NCBI RefSeq assembly: GCF_947507565.1
Contig: NC_089178.1
Location: 2,108,001-2,172,000, forward strand
DNA length: 64,000 nucleotides
Direction: 5' to 3'
DNA from: Oscarella lobularis
Lineage: Eukaryota; Porifera; Homoscleromorpha; Homosclerophorida; Oscarellidae
The notes under the pieces were generated by a model. The model searched no databases. It saw nothing but the letters and a program-made list of their open reading frames with translations, and was not told the origin of the DNA. A program made the position numbers and the translations under genes. Numbering within the stretch: position 1 is the first letter of the stretch; each line of letters begins with the position of its first letter. Positions 35,883 through 47,100 of this stretch are shown piece after piece.

Positions 35883-36218
35883 ATCGTCCTTATCGTTGAT
35901 CGATCTGAGTGTTGTTGGAAAATCCCGGCTGCAGCGCTACGACAGGTAGACGTCTTTGCTTAGGGTTTTCTGTCGAGTGCAGGCTTCGGACTCACTTTGG
36001 CTCGACTTCTGGTACAGGATACAGGTCGCACAACTGCAGAGTGAAGACGGTGCAAGCTGCAAACGCAACAAGGCGAGCGAAACGCTGCCATTAGATCGGC
36101 ATGCGCAGTGTTTGTGTTTGAATGACGAGCCTACACGTGATAGCGGGTAAATAATTCGTATCTTCGTATAATTTTTCCAAAAAATGTACATTTGCAGTAA
36201 TGCACGTCAATACCATTT

Positions 36219-39057
36219 TCAGATTCTGTCCAACGAGAGTGCCTCTGATTCAGTCAACTCTTCAGGTTGACTTAGAATGGACTGCACCATTTCTGTAGAA
36301 TCGCTTCAAATTGACCTCGCGACCAACGTAGCTTGTATTCTGAACAGTCACATCACTTCAACACAAAGAATTTCAAATAGTACGTGATATCAATATGTGC
36401 ACACTTACGCTGGTGCTGGTGCTGCTGCCGTTGCTTAGCCTGTCTCTAATCTGCGATACTGCTCTCGTTGTTTGAAGCTGTTGCTTGCTGCAGTGAGCTT
36501 CATGCAGACTCAACTGACTTCGTAAAGCACTCTAACAAAAAGAGACGTCTAATTTAGTCTGATTTCAAGCCTACAAAGAAAAAACCTTGAGTGCCTCCTG
36601 CTGCAAATGAAGTCGAAATCCGACTACTTCACTAAACGCTCGAGCTTCCTAGTAAAAATAAAGTACATACAACCTTACAAAGACCACATGGCTTACTGGA
36701 TGTTTGGCTAGAAAACCGCTGCTGTGTGGACTATAGGGATAATGACCAGCAAAAACAGCAGCAGGCTGAGGCGAGCTAGAGTCTCCATTCTGCACATTCT
36801 GTCCACGTCCAATAGAAACATCAATACCACCACCACCACCACCACTCGTCGCAGGTAAAGACACTCGAAATTCTGCAGTCGTAACGTCGTGTGCTGCAGG
36901 AAAGGGAGTGCTTGAAGCAAGAGGCTTGGGTGACGTTGATGAATCAAGACTACGCTGCAATGTCTCTACTCGTGCCATCAATTCGCTTTTGGTGGCCTGA
37001 TTTTCTTTTATTTCCTTTCGGAGCAACTCTTCAGTTTCAGCCAGACGATCCCACTTCTCAGCGAGAGCAAAATGCTTTTCATCTAGAACCCAAGCCACTC
37101 AAAATAAAAAAATACTGGCATTCCAAAACTCGCCTCGTTTGCCTTTTGCCTCGTTTGCATCAATCTGAAGAAAACTTAACTCCTTTCTAACGTCTTCGAG
37201 CTTGCGGCAACTGTGACGTAATTCCATTTCGGTCGATTTTCTAGCCTGATCAGCTTCTGCGGTTTTCCTACACAAACGAATCTTCGACACCAAAGAAATA
37301 ATAAAAATATTAACTAACATCTCGATTTCTCCCACTTTTGTCTCTGCCTTTTCCATTTCAAAGTGCAAACTTTCCATTTCTTTTCGCATTAAATCCACGT
37401 TTTCTTTTTCAGCTCTCCCTTCCTCTCTCTTTTCCCTCAAATTCGTTTTTTCTCGTTCCACATTGTGACTCAATCTATCTAACTCGTCCTTTTTCTCTCC
37501 AATCAAACGTTCAATTCGACCCAAATCTCTAAACTTAGACCGCACCTTATCCTCGACCTCATGAAACACTTTCCCAAATTCGTCCAATTCCAATCCAACT
37601 CTGCGTCCTAAAATTTGAGTCAAAACTTGGGTAAAACGCTGTCGTTCTTTGTCAAACTCCTCTCTAGTCTTCTCCATCTCGACAACGACAAGACGCTTCT
37701 GATCAATTTCTTGATTCCATAATAAAACCTCAGCCTTAGTCCTTTCTAAATCGAAACAAACGTTTTTAAAGTCTTTCTTCTTTTTCTTCAAATTTTGCTT
37801 CAGTGAACACATGTCGTCGGCCAACACTTCTAGGGCACTCATCTCTTTCTTATATCGATCCATATCAACGTCCAATTGTTTGAATTCCCTTCGTAAATTT
37901 TCCAAAATGACTCGTTTTGGTTGAAAGAGCTGTCGCTTTTCTTCTATTAAATCACTGAAGCTGCGATGCTCTAGTTCAAAGACGCGTCTCAGTTCTGCCA
38001 ATTCTCCTTCTTTGCTCTCGACGCCTGCATCCAGTTGAAGCAAACGTTCTTGTCTCTCTTTAATCTTATCGACCAATTGTCCTAGTTTTTCGTCTGATTG
38101 GCGTATCTCAACTTCCTGCTTCTGAAGAATCTTGTTCGCATTTTGGATGTCTCTCTCTCTGCCACATAATTCCGCTTTTCGAGCTTCGCAGAGCTTTTCT
38201 ATATCCCTGATCTCCACTTTAGCCTTTTTGGCCAAATCAGAAAGACGGTCACATTGATTAGCAATTTGATTTTGACGAGTTATTATCCTCGTTTCATCTT
38301 CTCTCAATCGAAGTAAATCATTTTGCTTTCTATCTACTTCGTCAGCAACACAAGCCAAAATTGACTTCTGCTGATCAATGCTCGATTCACCTTCTTCTAT
38401 CCGTCTTTGTAGAGAAGCAACACTGGCTTTCATCTTGTGAGCAGCCTTCTCGTAGTCATCCAATCGAGACTTTCTACAAATCAATTTTGTTAGGAGTACA
38501 TCTGAATAAGACACGACTTACTCCTGCCTGCAAAGCTGCTCCATTTCGTGTCTCGCCTTCTCGTCTCTTGCCAATTTCTGGCGAACATTCCTCAAAGCAT
38601 TTTTTGACGTCTCAATCTATTGCCAATCAAAGAATTAGATACAGCATCGATTTTCTAACTAACTAACCTCGTCACAAACGTCGTCTCTCCTATTTTCTAA
38701 TTTTTCCAAGTCTATCCTTCGAATTTTCATAATCTCATTCAATTCGTCCAGCTCCCTTTCGACTCGTTTCACTTTCATCGTCATTTCTCGTCCCTCTCTT
38801 CGCACTCTCCGCCTCCTTTCGACGACGTTTCGCAGTCTCGCACGTTCGAACTCGATTGCGCGTCTTCTCATTCTCCTGAATCGCTCTTCGTCGTCGTTTC
38901 CGCCGCTTTGTTTGAGCTCGGTCGCTCTGGGCAACCTAGCTAGAGCACTGGAGCAATCTCTCGTAAGACGTGCGATCGATGGAACAGAGCTCGCCTTTGG
39001 CTTTTGTACATGTACTGCATGGAAGCGGACAACGCGTCGAGAGAACAGATCAGCCAT
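36219..39057 (-). CDS. Long coiled-coil protein, centrosome/cilium-type
   Basis: ATG 39057 opens MADLFSRRVVRFHAVHVQKP. The 39057-38665, 38620-38520, 38475-37330 and 37280-37145 exons encode almost unbroken heptad coiled coil (for example KAAHKMKASVASLQRRIEEG, RLVVVEMEKTREEFDKERQR). The 37090-36690 exon has a Ser/Pro linker with a Gly6 run (TSGGGGGGIDVSIG). The tail reads AFSEVVGFRLHLQQEALKAL, and the last exon ends in EMVQSILSQPEELTESEALS with TGA at 36219. No globular domain is seen. Layout suits a centrosomal, ciliary or Golgi tether, but I cannot assign a family; coiled-coil similarity is not diagnostic. Confidence 0.7.
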
Positions 39058-39399
39058 TCTTCGACTAACGTGCTACGTCGTGGCACGTGTTACCGTAATT
39101 TGCCAACAAGAAACGAGCGACGAAACCATAACGAAGAACAAAGTGAAGCACGAGGCCTTTGTCATTTCTCCGCCATCTTGCGATGATCCACGCGTGAATC
39201 ATTTCGTTGCCAAAAATAAACTGCTGACTATGCAATCATATGCAATCAGCAGTCAAACCGGTATTGAAACCGGTATTGAAACCGTTAGCGTTTTGAAAAA
39301 GTCGCACCTATTCGTTTGAACCAACGAGCGCGCTGCACGTGAACAGCGGGACCAATGAGCGCGCTGGGTGGAGCTACACTGTTCAAAAGCGAAGCGCAC
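39058..39399. promoter_or_regulatory. 5' flank of the coiled-coil gene with short repeats
   Basis: Contains ACCGGTATTGAA repeated nearly three times (39257-39292), CTGCTGA...TCAGCAG as an inverted pair around two TATGCAATCA-like copies (39220-39252), and two copies of ACCAAyGAGCGCGCTG (39319-39366) flanking a CACGTG E-box. The second copy includes a CCAAT box. No ORF is supported. This looks like a compact promoter, possibly bidirectional with the segment that follows. Confidence 0.35.
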
Positions 39400-40213
39400 A
39401 ACCGATTCTCTTCAGTTGCGGCCGAGGGTGGGTGCGTCGTGGAGCAATCTGCGGCTCATCCTTGATGCGGACTGGCTCGGGAGATTCGACAGAAGGCAAG
39501 AGAGGATAGTTGGAACTCAGCGTGGCCCACGGTTAATCCCGTGCCGGAGCCTGTAGGCAGGGCAATGGGGGGCTTCGGCCTCGGTTTACGCACTGGGCAA
39601 AACGATCGCCAAGGTCTTATTGTCGTCAACAAGCACGATCCGCGTTAGGCTGAGTGGATACGGCTTGGAGGGGGTGTTCATCATGGCCTGGTTGCCGGCA
39701 CTTATCTCACCCGAACGACGCGATTAGACCGAGGATGATCCGGCCCAGGAGCCTTCGATTCCTCTCATTGCACTGTCTTCATTGTTGACTCCTACAAACG
39801 GTGGTCAGCCGCTCTCCAACTCAGAAGCCCTGGTTCTTAGCTTCGGCTTACCAATGTGGTCAGGTATCGACGCGCCGGGGGACTCGGCATTAGGGGCCGA
39901 CTACTCGTCCAGGCGGATACTGAGTGAGGGGGCCAGTGAAGCCAAAACTGCCCGAAACTTTTTGGAAGGGTGGCCATCGCTTCGGCGAAGGACCGCCTTG
40001 GGCTACAAAGCGTCCGAACCTCCCCGCGGTGTAGCCTGGGTAACGCGAATACGGACGCAAGCAAAAAGGTACGTATGATTTTTGACCGACAGAAACTAAT
40101 TCGACCTTCTAGAAATATTACGAAGGAACTCGACCATCAAAGACGATTTTTGTAGAATTTATTGAAGAAACTTTGCTAGAAGTAGACTACAGGTCTTTAT
40201 ATGTAATAAAATA
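39400..40213 (+). other. Unrecognised GC-rich segment with a possible spliced plus-strand transcript
   Basis: The 39400-40070 stretch is GC-rich with many short self-complementary runs. It ends in a strong donor (caaaaag|gtacgtatg, near 40070), followed by an acceptor (gaccttctag|aaatat, near 40112). The second exon then reads KYYEGTRPSKTIFVEFIEET and LLEVDYRSLYVIK before TAG near 40212. In the matching upstream frame only about 45 codons are open (from about 39930), with ATG at 39970. Other open frames (39782-40078 plus, 39837-40064 minus) overlap it and look fortuitous. It matches no rRNA, SRP RNA, RNase P RNA or tRNA that I recognise. Either a small unfamiliar gene or a non-coding RNA. Confidence 0.3.
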
Positions 40214-40235
40214 GCAGAACACCTTCACTCAGCGA

Positions 40236-40371
40236 CTATAAATTCGACGATAACGTTTTCGATTGCCCCGGCACGTACAATTTGTCGTCCACGCGAACCA
40301 GAGCTCTAATTCTGGCGTACGAGCTCAGCACGGCGCGATCGACTCGTTCTTGGACCCCTACTGACCGATTC
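40236..40371 (-). other. Orphan open exon downstream of CHCHD5
   Basis: After a good acceptor (tttattctctcag, ending 40372) the minus strand stays open for 44 codons (VQERVDRAVLSSYARIRALV, RVDDKLYVPGQSKTLSSNL) to a TAG at 40236. CHCHD5 as read stops before this exon, and no donor that keeps its last Cys joins to it. It may be an alternative last exon or simply 3' UTR. Confidence 0.3.
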
Positions 40372-40385
40372 TGAGAGAATAAAAG

Positions 40386-40743
40386 CTAATCGAGTCGTTT
40401 ATTTTTCGTTTCGAATAGTTTTGAAGCACAGGAAAAAAAGTGGCGCAATTCGGATGCGCATATTTCGGGCTCTTCCTGATTTTTCAACAGACAGTCGTCG
40501 TAGCGACCGAATTCGTCAGCACAATTTGCTTTGATAAGCCTAACAGTGGGACTATGGGATGCGAGAGTTACTATAATCCTGCAGAACTGTCTGAGCTGAC
40601 TTCATAGACGAGCAAGCGTTCAGAAACGCTCTTTCCTTCGCGCACGCCTCGTTCCACGAAGTTGGATTTGCATCGACGCAAGAATTGAACTCGTCTAGCT
40701 GAGATTTGCACGCCGTAGCGACGTGATTCATTGCCTCTTCCAT
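40386..40743 (-). CDS. CHCHD5: CHCHD5, twin CX9C mitochondrial protein
   Basis: Intermembrane-space protein with two CHCH modules. ATG 40743 opens MEEAMNHVATACKSQLDEFN. The first module has CKSQLDEFNSC and CAKERAFLNAC; the second, in the next exon, has CADEFGRYDDC and CASELRHFFSC. Each is an exact C-x9-C pair. The human protein has the same two-module layout and the similar ESW/TSW spacer (NPTSWNEAC). An intron of about 45 bp near 40518-40565 joins the modules (donor GTAACT). The stop is at 40386. Import through MIA40 is expected from the family. Confidence 0.85.
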
Positions 40744-41118
40744 TTTGCAAGCGAAAAGCGCTACCCTCTCGCACGCTACGAAGCGTAGGCGGTCCTACCA
40801 GAGATATAATCAATCAATCAATATTTCCCTTACCTATATTTCAAATTAGCTGAATTGCCGGCCTGATGGTAATGAACAGAATCATGTCACAAAAAAGGTG
40901 GCCATTTACTGTAACGTGCACAAAATAAAGAGAAAGGTCGTATGACCCGATGCAATCGCGTCCAGTTCTAAACAGACACTACTCAAAGAAAAGGCGAACC
41001 ATCCATGCAAGCAGAGACTAGTACAAAAAAGCGTTTCATCACCACCACCACCACCACCTACTACCACGTGTGCGCATAAGAGTAATATGTCAGATGCAAA
41101 GTAGAGCGACTAGATTCA
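40744..41118. other. Intergenic gap between CHCHD5 and alpha-spectrin
   Basis: No ORF or RNA gene is supported. It includes the CHCHD5 5' flank, a short (CAC)n run near 41041-41058 and the 3' UTR of the spectrin gene. Confidence 0.6.
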
Positions 41119-44100
41119 TCAGCTGGCAAACATCGATTTCGTGAAGCCTGCGTAATCGTACGATCCTGGAACGCGTCGACCCGTGCTATCGACGTAGGGT
41201 GGCATACGTTGAATTAGGTACTCAACCTGTTCCTTGGGCAGAGCCTACAGAAACTCAACACATAACAGAAAGAGACCGTGTCTGTAAATTCTACAGACCT
41301 GGTACAATTCTCCTTCGGTCACAAACGGTTTGTCTTCGCTGCTAAGAGCGCGGAACGCCTGCACAATTTCCTCCCTCGATTCCACGTTCTCCGTCTCGCG
41401 ACTGATCATAAATGCCATGTATTCTTGCCTGCTAACGTGCCCGTCCCTTAGTAACAAGCAAAAACGTCACATATCACAGGCATAATCGTCGACGCGAGCG
41501 CGGTTGAAAACCTGTTGGGATCCACGTGCATGAGAATCGCTTCAAATTCCGGATCGGCTTCTCCCTCTTCCACGACGGGCAAATCGTATCCGAGCGAACG
41601 AAGGCACGACTTAAATTCGAGATGGTCCAATTTGCCAGACCCGTCCTTATCAAAATGCCTAAAAAAGTCCCAAATCAAAACTGGAAAAAAACAGACAGCG
41701 CGACCTTACTTGAACGCCTGGTTAAATTCCTGCAGTTGCTCTTCCGACACGCCAGTCGTGTTTCGAGCTTGAATCTGTTGTTCCAAGTAATGCTGCATTC
41801 GCATTCCCAATTGATCGAGCTGATCCCATTGCTGAGCCAAACCCAAAACTGTGTGTTCCGTATATCTAAGATCGCGCGCCACGAGTCATCTCTCTATCAC
41901 AACACTGGGGAAGACGTCACTTATATACTTGTTATCTAAAATAAGCTTTTCTTCTAGTTGAGCTCCGTGATCTTCAATTTTCTTCAAAGCATCTCGACGC
42001 TTCCTTACTTCAATCACCTTAGCCTAGAAATAGCGGGAAAACGATTCTACAGCGCAACGACATCACTTGGATATTTCTTACCTTAACGGCTTCTAGCTGA
42101 GCTTCAAGGGATCCGGATCCTTCGACTAGAAAAGCTCGCGTTTCCGTTAGCCATCCGTGAAAAGCGTTGGCATGCTGAGCGAACGTCTTTCGCATTTCGT
42201 CGTTTCCCTCCTGCCGTTTCGTCTCCTTGCTCAACTCCGCTTCGCGTTCCTTGATGATTTTCTGAAGATTTTCCCACGTATCGTCAATCGCTTCCATTGT
42301 AAACCACGTGTATCTGAAACAGCACTTCATTTCGACTGCGCGGACAATTTCGGATCGCCTACGGATTCGTAGAAACGTTGTAGCTCTTTATCTGACGATC
42401 GAGAGCTGCCAGTTGTTTGTAGTCGGCTCTCGCTTGGCTGAGAGAGCCAATGAACTGCGTGTGAGCATCTCGAAGCGCCTACGTCACAAATTCGAATTCT
42501 ACGCTGTCGATTTAGTGAAAAAAACAAATACTGTACATGCCTTGATTTCTTCCATCGAATTGCAGCGAACAGGATCGGTCAGATCTTCTTCCGCGTTTTC
42601 AAACCAGCTATTGAAAGCTGACGCTTTTTTCGCGAATAAAAGAAAGAGCTCCTCCAGCTGAACGAAGAGCGTCAAGTATCATAAAAAAACCATAAATCCG
42701 CGCACCTTTTTGAATTGCTCCTGAGAGCGAAGAAGCTTTCCTTTTCTCGCTTCGGAGTCTTTCAGCAATTTCTCCCACCTAAAGTAGTCAAACAGCTTTC
42801 TTTTTTCTCTGCGCTTCTTAAATTCGTCAGAGCGCACCTTCTAATGACGTCCCCGTGTCTTCGCTTGATTGCAGACGATTGAGCGTGCCGCGCTGCGACC
42901 AGTTCATCCTGCAGCGACGTCAAATTGTGAATACCCTCGTTAGCAAACGTTTGTAGCCCAACGTCGAAATTTTCCTAAGAGAAACGATATTCGACATTTC
43001 CACTATGTGTGCGAGACAAACGATGTGTATATAACAAAAAGAGAAAGTTTTACAACCTGTTTGGCAAGTAAAGATTGAACTGAAGACAGGTCTCTGCCGA
43101 AGTCGTCGGATTTCACTTGAGTCTCTTTATCAGCTAAAGAAAGAGGGCAATTGGCATATTCTTTTATAAAGGGTGTTGGTATTTATTACAGATCCACGAC
43201 TCAACGACGTCAGCTTTCCAATTGAATTGCAAGAACACCCAATTGTCGTTCAATTTTCCTTTCCGGCCAGCCGCCGCCTTTTCCAGGCTGTCCAATTTCA
43301 ACTGAAAAAAAGACAAAGGCGTATAGTATAAATAAACAGATTACGTCAACGCGCTTCAGTACCTTGACTCCGCCGAGTCTTTGCTTGATAACGGACGCTT
43401 GATAATTTCCCTGCAGATGAAAGTCAAAAGGTGAAGCGAGAAGAACTAAAAAAAACGACTGAACAAACCTGTTTGACAAGAGCGTCTCCCTGCTGCTCGA
43501 TGTCCGCAACTCTGTCTTTGTGAACGGCGAAATCGGTTTCGAAAACTTCGTGTTTCTTCACCAGACCCTGATATCATAAAAAATAACAATAATCGTCGTC
43601 ATAATCATCATCATTGCACTTCTCCTTCTGTTCATTTTTTTTACCTGAACGGCAGCGAGAGAGTCTCCCACGTCTTCGCTCGAGACAAGGGCTTGTTTCT
43701 CGTGAATCCACGACTCTTCCTCGTCCAGACTGGCGCTAAATTGCTGAAACGCCAACGAATCTTCCAATTTCCCGGCTCTACATATACCAAACATCAAGCC
43801 CAACCAATAGAACAACCACGAATTTAGAACCACACCGAACAGAAGACAAACTTCTCAATTCCTTCCACTGCATTGCAAGATCGCCAGATCGCGCTTCAAT
43901 CTGAGGTCCGGCAAAATGATTGGCTGCCATCAGTTTAGTCCCAGTTTCAGTCACAGCCTGTCGCACGAAAAAAACCTCGTCATTGCAAAAATTTCTCCAA
44001 CAAAAAATTTCGTCACCTTGATTCTTGGTTCGTGACCGTTCAATTCGGCTTCGAGTCGTTGATGCTTCTTCTTGAGATTCTCGACGCCCGTCAAGTCCTT

Positions 44101-47100
44101 GCCGTAGTCGTCCGAGCTAGTCAATAGCTTCTTCTCTTTGATCCACGACTCCTCGTCGTCGACGTCGCGGAAGAATTGCTGCAGAACGCTCGAGTCGTTT
44201 AGTCTCGCTCTTCTCGCAGAGCACAGATCCTTTAACCTGACGAAATGCGCAATATATATGTATCAGAAACGCAGTCACCTTCCCACTCACATGTCATAAC
44301 GTTTATTGATGGCATCCTGCTTCTCTTGAATGCTCGGCGCGTCGAAGTGGCCCGCGTCTACGAACTGCTTCGCTTGGGAATTTAGATCGCGTATTCTTTC
44401 CTTCAAAAAAAAATGAAGCATATGAAGCATTGTATCTCTTTTAGAGGACTATACTTCATGTGCTGCTATATCCGCTTCGACGAGTTGATGTTTTTTGAGA
44501 AGATTTTGAACGCTCGCCAAATCTTTTCCGTGATCTTCCGATCTCAGCAACGCTTCAGTCTATTATTAAAATATATATAAGAAAATATTCAATTTCGACG
44601 AGGACGTTGTGAGACGAACGCACTTCTCCTAGCCAATAATCAAAATCTTTAATGCCCGTGTTGAATTGCTGCTGCTGATTGGCTTCTTTGAGTTTTTGAG
44701 TTTTTTCCGATGATTTGCCGAGCAGCTCGTCCCACTCTTCTTCCAAGGCGGCGATCCGCTTCTGCACTTCTGCTTCACTTCCAGCACACTGACGATTATC
44801 AATAAGACCTAAAAAATATATACATACATCATCCTAAGCAGAAGAAGAAGATTGATTTCTTATTACCTTGGCCCATCGTTATCACTCCGAATATTCGTTC
44901 TTCGTTGGCCGAGACTTCCGCTTCGAAGGCCTGGTGTTTTTGCAATTTTCCTTGGAGATTCGTCGGATCCTTGTACGATTCGTCGCAGGCGACTTGCATC
45001 TTTTCCGTCATCCACGCCTCCGCTTCTTCCGCTTCTCTCTGGAACTGCTGCAACGATTGAGACTCGCCCAGTTTGGAACGGCGAGCGTTGATAGCCGCTT
45101 TCAATGCGGACCACCTGGAGAAAATCGTTTTAATACGTCGAGTTAAAAGTAATGGCTCTTTACCTTTGGAGAACAGCCGCTCTTCTTTCCGCTATAGCCG
45201 GAGCGTCGTAATGCCTTGACTGGATTAACTGGTTCGCAGATTCCTGCAATTGTGCTATCTTCTCCTCCTACAAGTACGACCCAATACATCTACTATAATT
45301 TCTTCGCGTCTCTGATGGTACCTGAGCCACGAGAGACTTGTCAAAGTCCTCGTGCTTTTTGATAAGAGCTTCGACGCCGTCCAACGACTTGTCCATGTCC
45401 TCGCTGGCCAAATAGGCTTCCCTCTGCATGATCCACGTCTCCGCCTGCTCCGCATCTCGATTGAACAACTGAACGAGAAATCAATTGATATCCCTCCCCC
45501 AACGCAATATGAAGTTGTAACTAACCTGTAATTCCAAACACTGATCCAAACGGTTTTTTCTCGCTTCCCACGCTCTAAAGCACGCGAGAGACGATGACGT
45601 CAAAAAAACCCACACTACTTCTTCCACACTAACCTTTCAAGAGCTTCGCTCTCCGATTTCACGGTCGCCAATTTCTCCTGAATCTCCGGACTCGCGTAGT
45701 GGCCGTGAGACAAGAGCTGCTGTCCAAACGAAGCAAACGCCTGAAAACTCGGATCATGAGCGTCAATATCGCTCCGATGTTCCTAAATATCAATAAATCA
45801 GGAATGAATAGCAAGACCCTTTCTCTCCGCGTCTACCTGATGCCTTTCCAATAGAGCCTCGGCACTTCCTACGTCCTTCGCCAATTCGTCCGACGAAACC
45901 AACGTATTGATTCCATTAATCCACGCCATCAGATCTCTATAGTCGACGAGGAACTGCTGGAGATCATTTGAATCGCTCAACTTCTTTTTCCTCGACGCAG
46001 CCTAAGTCCAAAAAGTCCAAAAATTCTTTAATTAAAGATCCCGATTTTTTACTCACGTGAGCCTTAAGATTGGTCCAGGCATCGGCAATTTCCGCCTGTT
46101 TCGCTTTGACATCATTCGCAGAAGCGGGTCGAGCGGCAACAAGAGTGGCAGCATCACTATTCAAAGTTTTCACCTAAATAAAAAGATCACTTCATTGACT
46201 ATATATATTCTCGTTCGTCTCACTTTTTCTTCCAAGGCAGCGAGATCTCTTTCTAAGCCTTCGTGCTTTCGTTGAAGAGCTTGGACACTGGCCAAGTCTC
46301 GGCCGTAGTCGTCCGTCGACATTGCGGCGTCTTTCTCGCTAATCCACGCCTTCGTTTCGTCGGCGTCGCGATTGAATTTCTGGATTTCGTGAGCCCCGTC
46401 CAAGTTCGTCTTGCGAGCGTCGGCCAAATCTTGCAGGGTTCCCCAACGAGAATTCAGATTCTAGACAAGACGAAAAAATAAAAAAAAAATTAAATATCCC
46501 TAATTCATACCTCTGTTTGTTCCATGATGGCCGGCGCTTCCGAGTGTCCCTCGTCCAACAGACGATGAGCCATGGTGTTCACCTCTTGAACGCGAGTTTC
46601 ATTCGCCGTCAAGTCTTTTTGAAAATCGTCGAATTTCTTCTTGAGCACTTCCACGTGCTCGAGATCCTTTCCTAACTCTTCCGAACTCGCCACGGCCTCC
46701 TAATAAACGAAAAAAAAGATTTTTATAAAATTCCTAGCAAATTAATTTTGACCTTTTCATTAATCCAAGATTCCAGCTCATTCATCTCCCGACTCAGTTG
46801 ATGCCTTTTCACCGATTCCTCCAATTTGACTCGTCTCCCGTCCGCCGCCTTTTTCAATCTCTCGTATTTTCCGTCAATGACTTTCTGCCTCAGAGCAACG
46901 CTATCGTCCCCGTCTACTATATCGGCTCCTCCAGACTGAGCGGCTGCCGGCGGATCCACTTTTTTGACGTAAGCCGACGGAACGAATCCCTGCCGATCGG
47001 CCGCTTCCACTTTCCACCAATCTTTATTGGAGGAATTCAGCAGCGGCAGGATCTCGCCTTTTTTCATGGAAACTTCTCGCGGGCTCTTTTGCTTGTAGTC

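Noticed and set aside
39782-40078. 98-codon plus-strand ORF as a stand-alone gene
   Set aside because: No ATG at its start, overlapping frames are equally open, and it crosses a strong splice donor.
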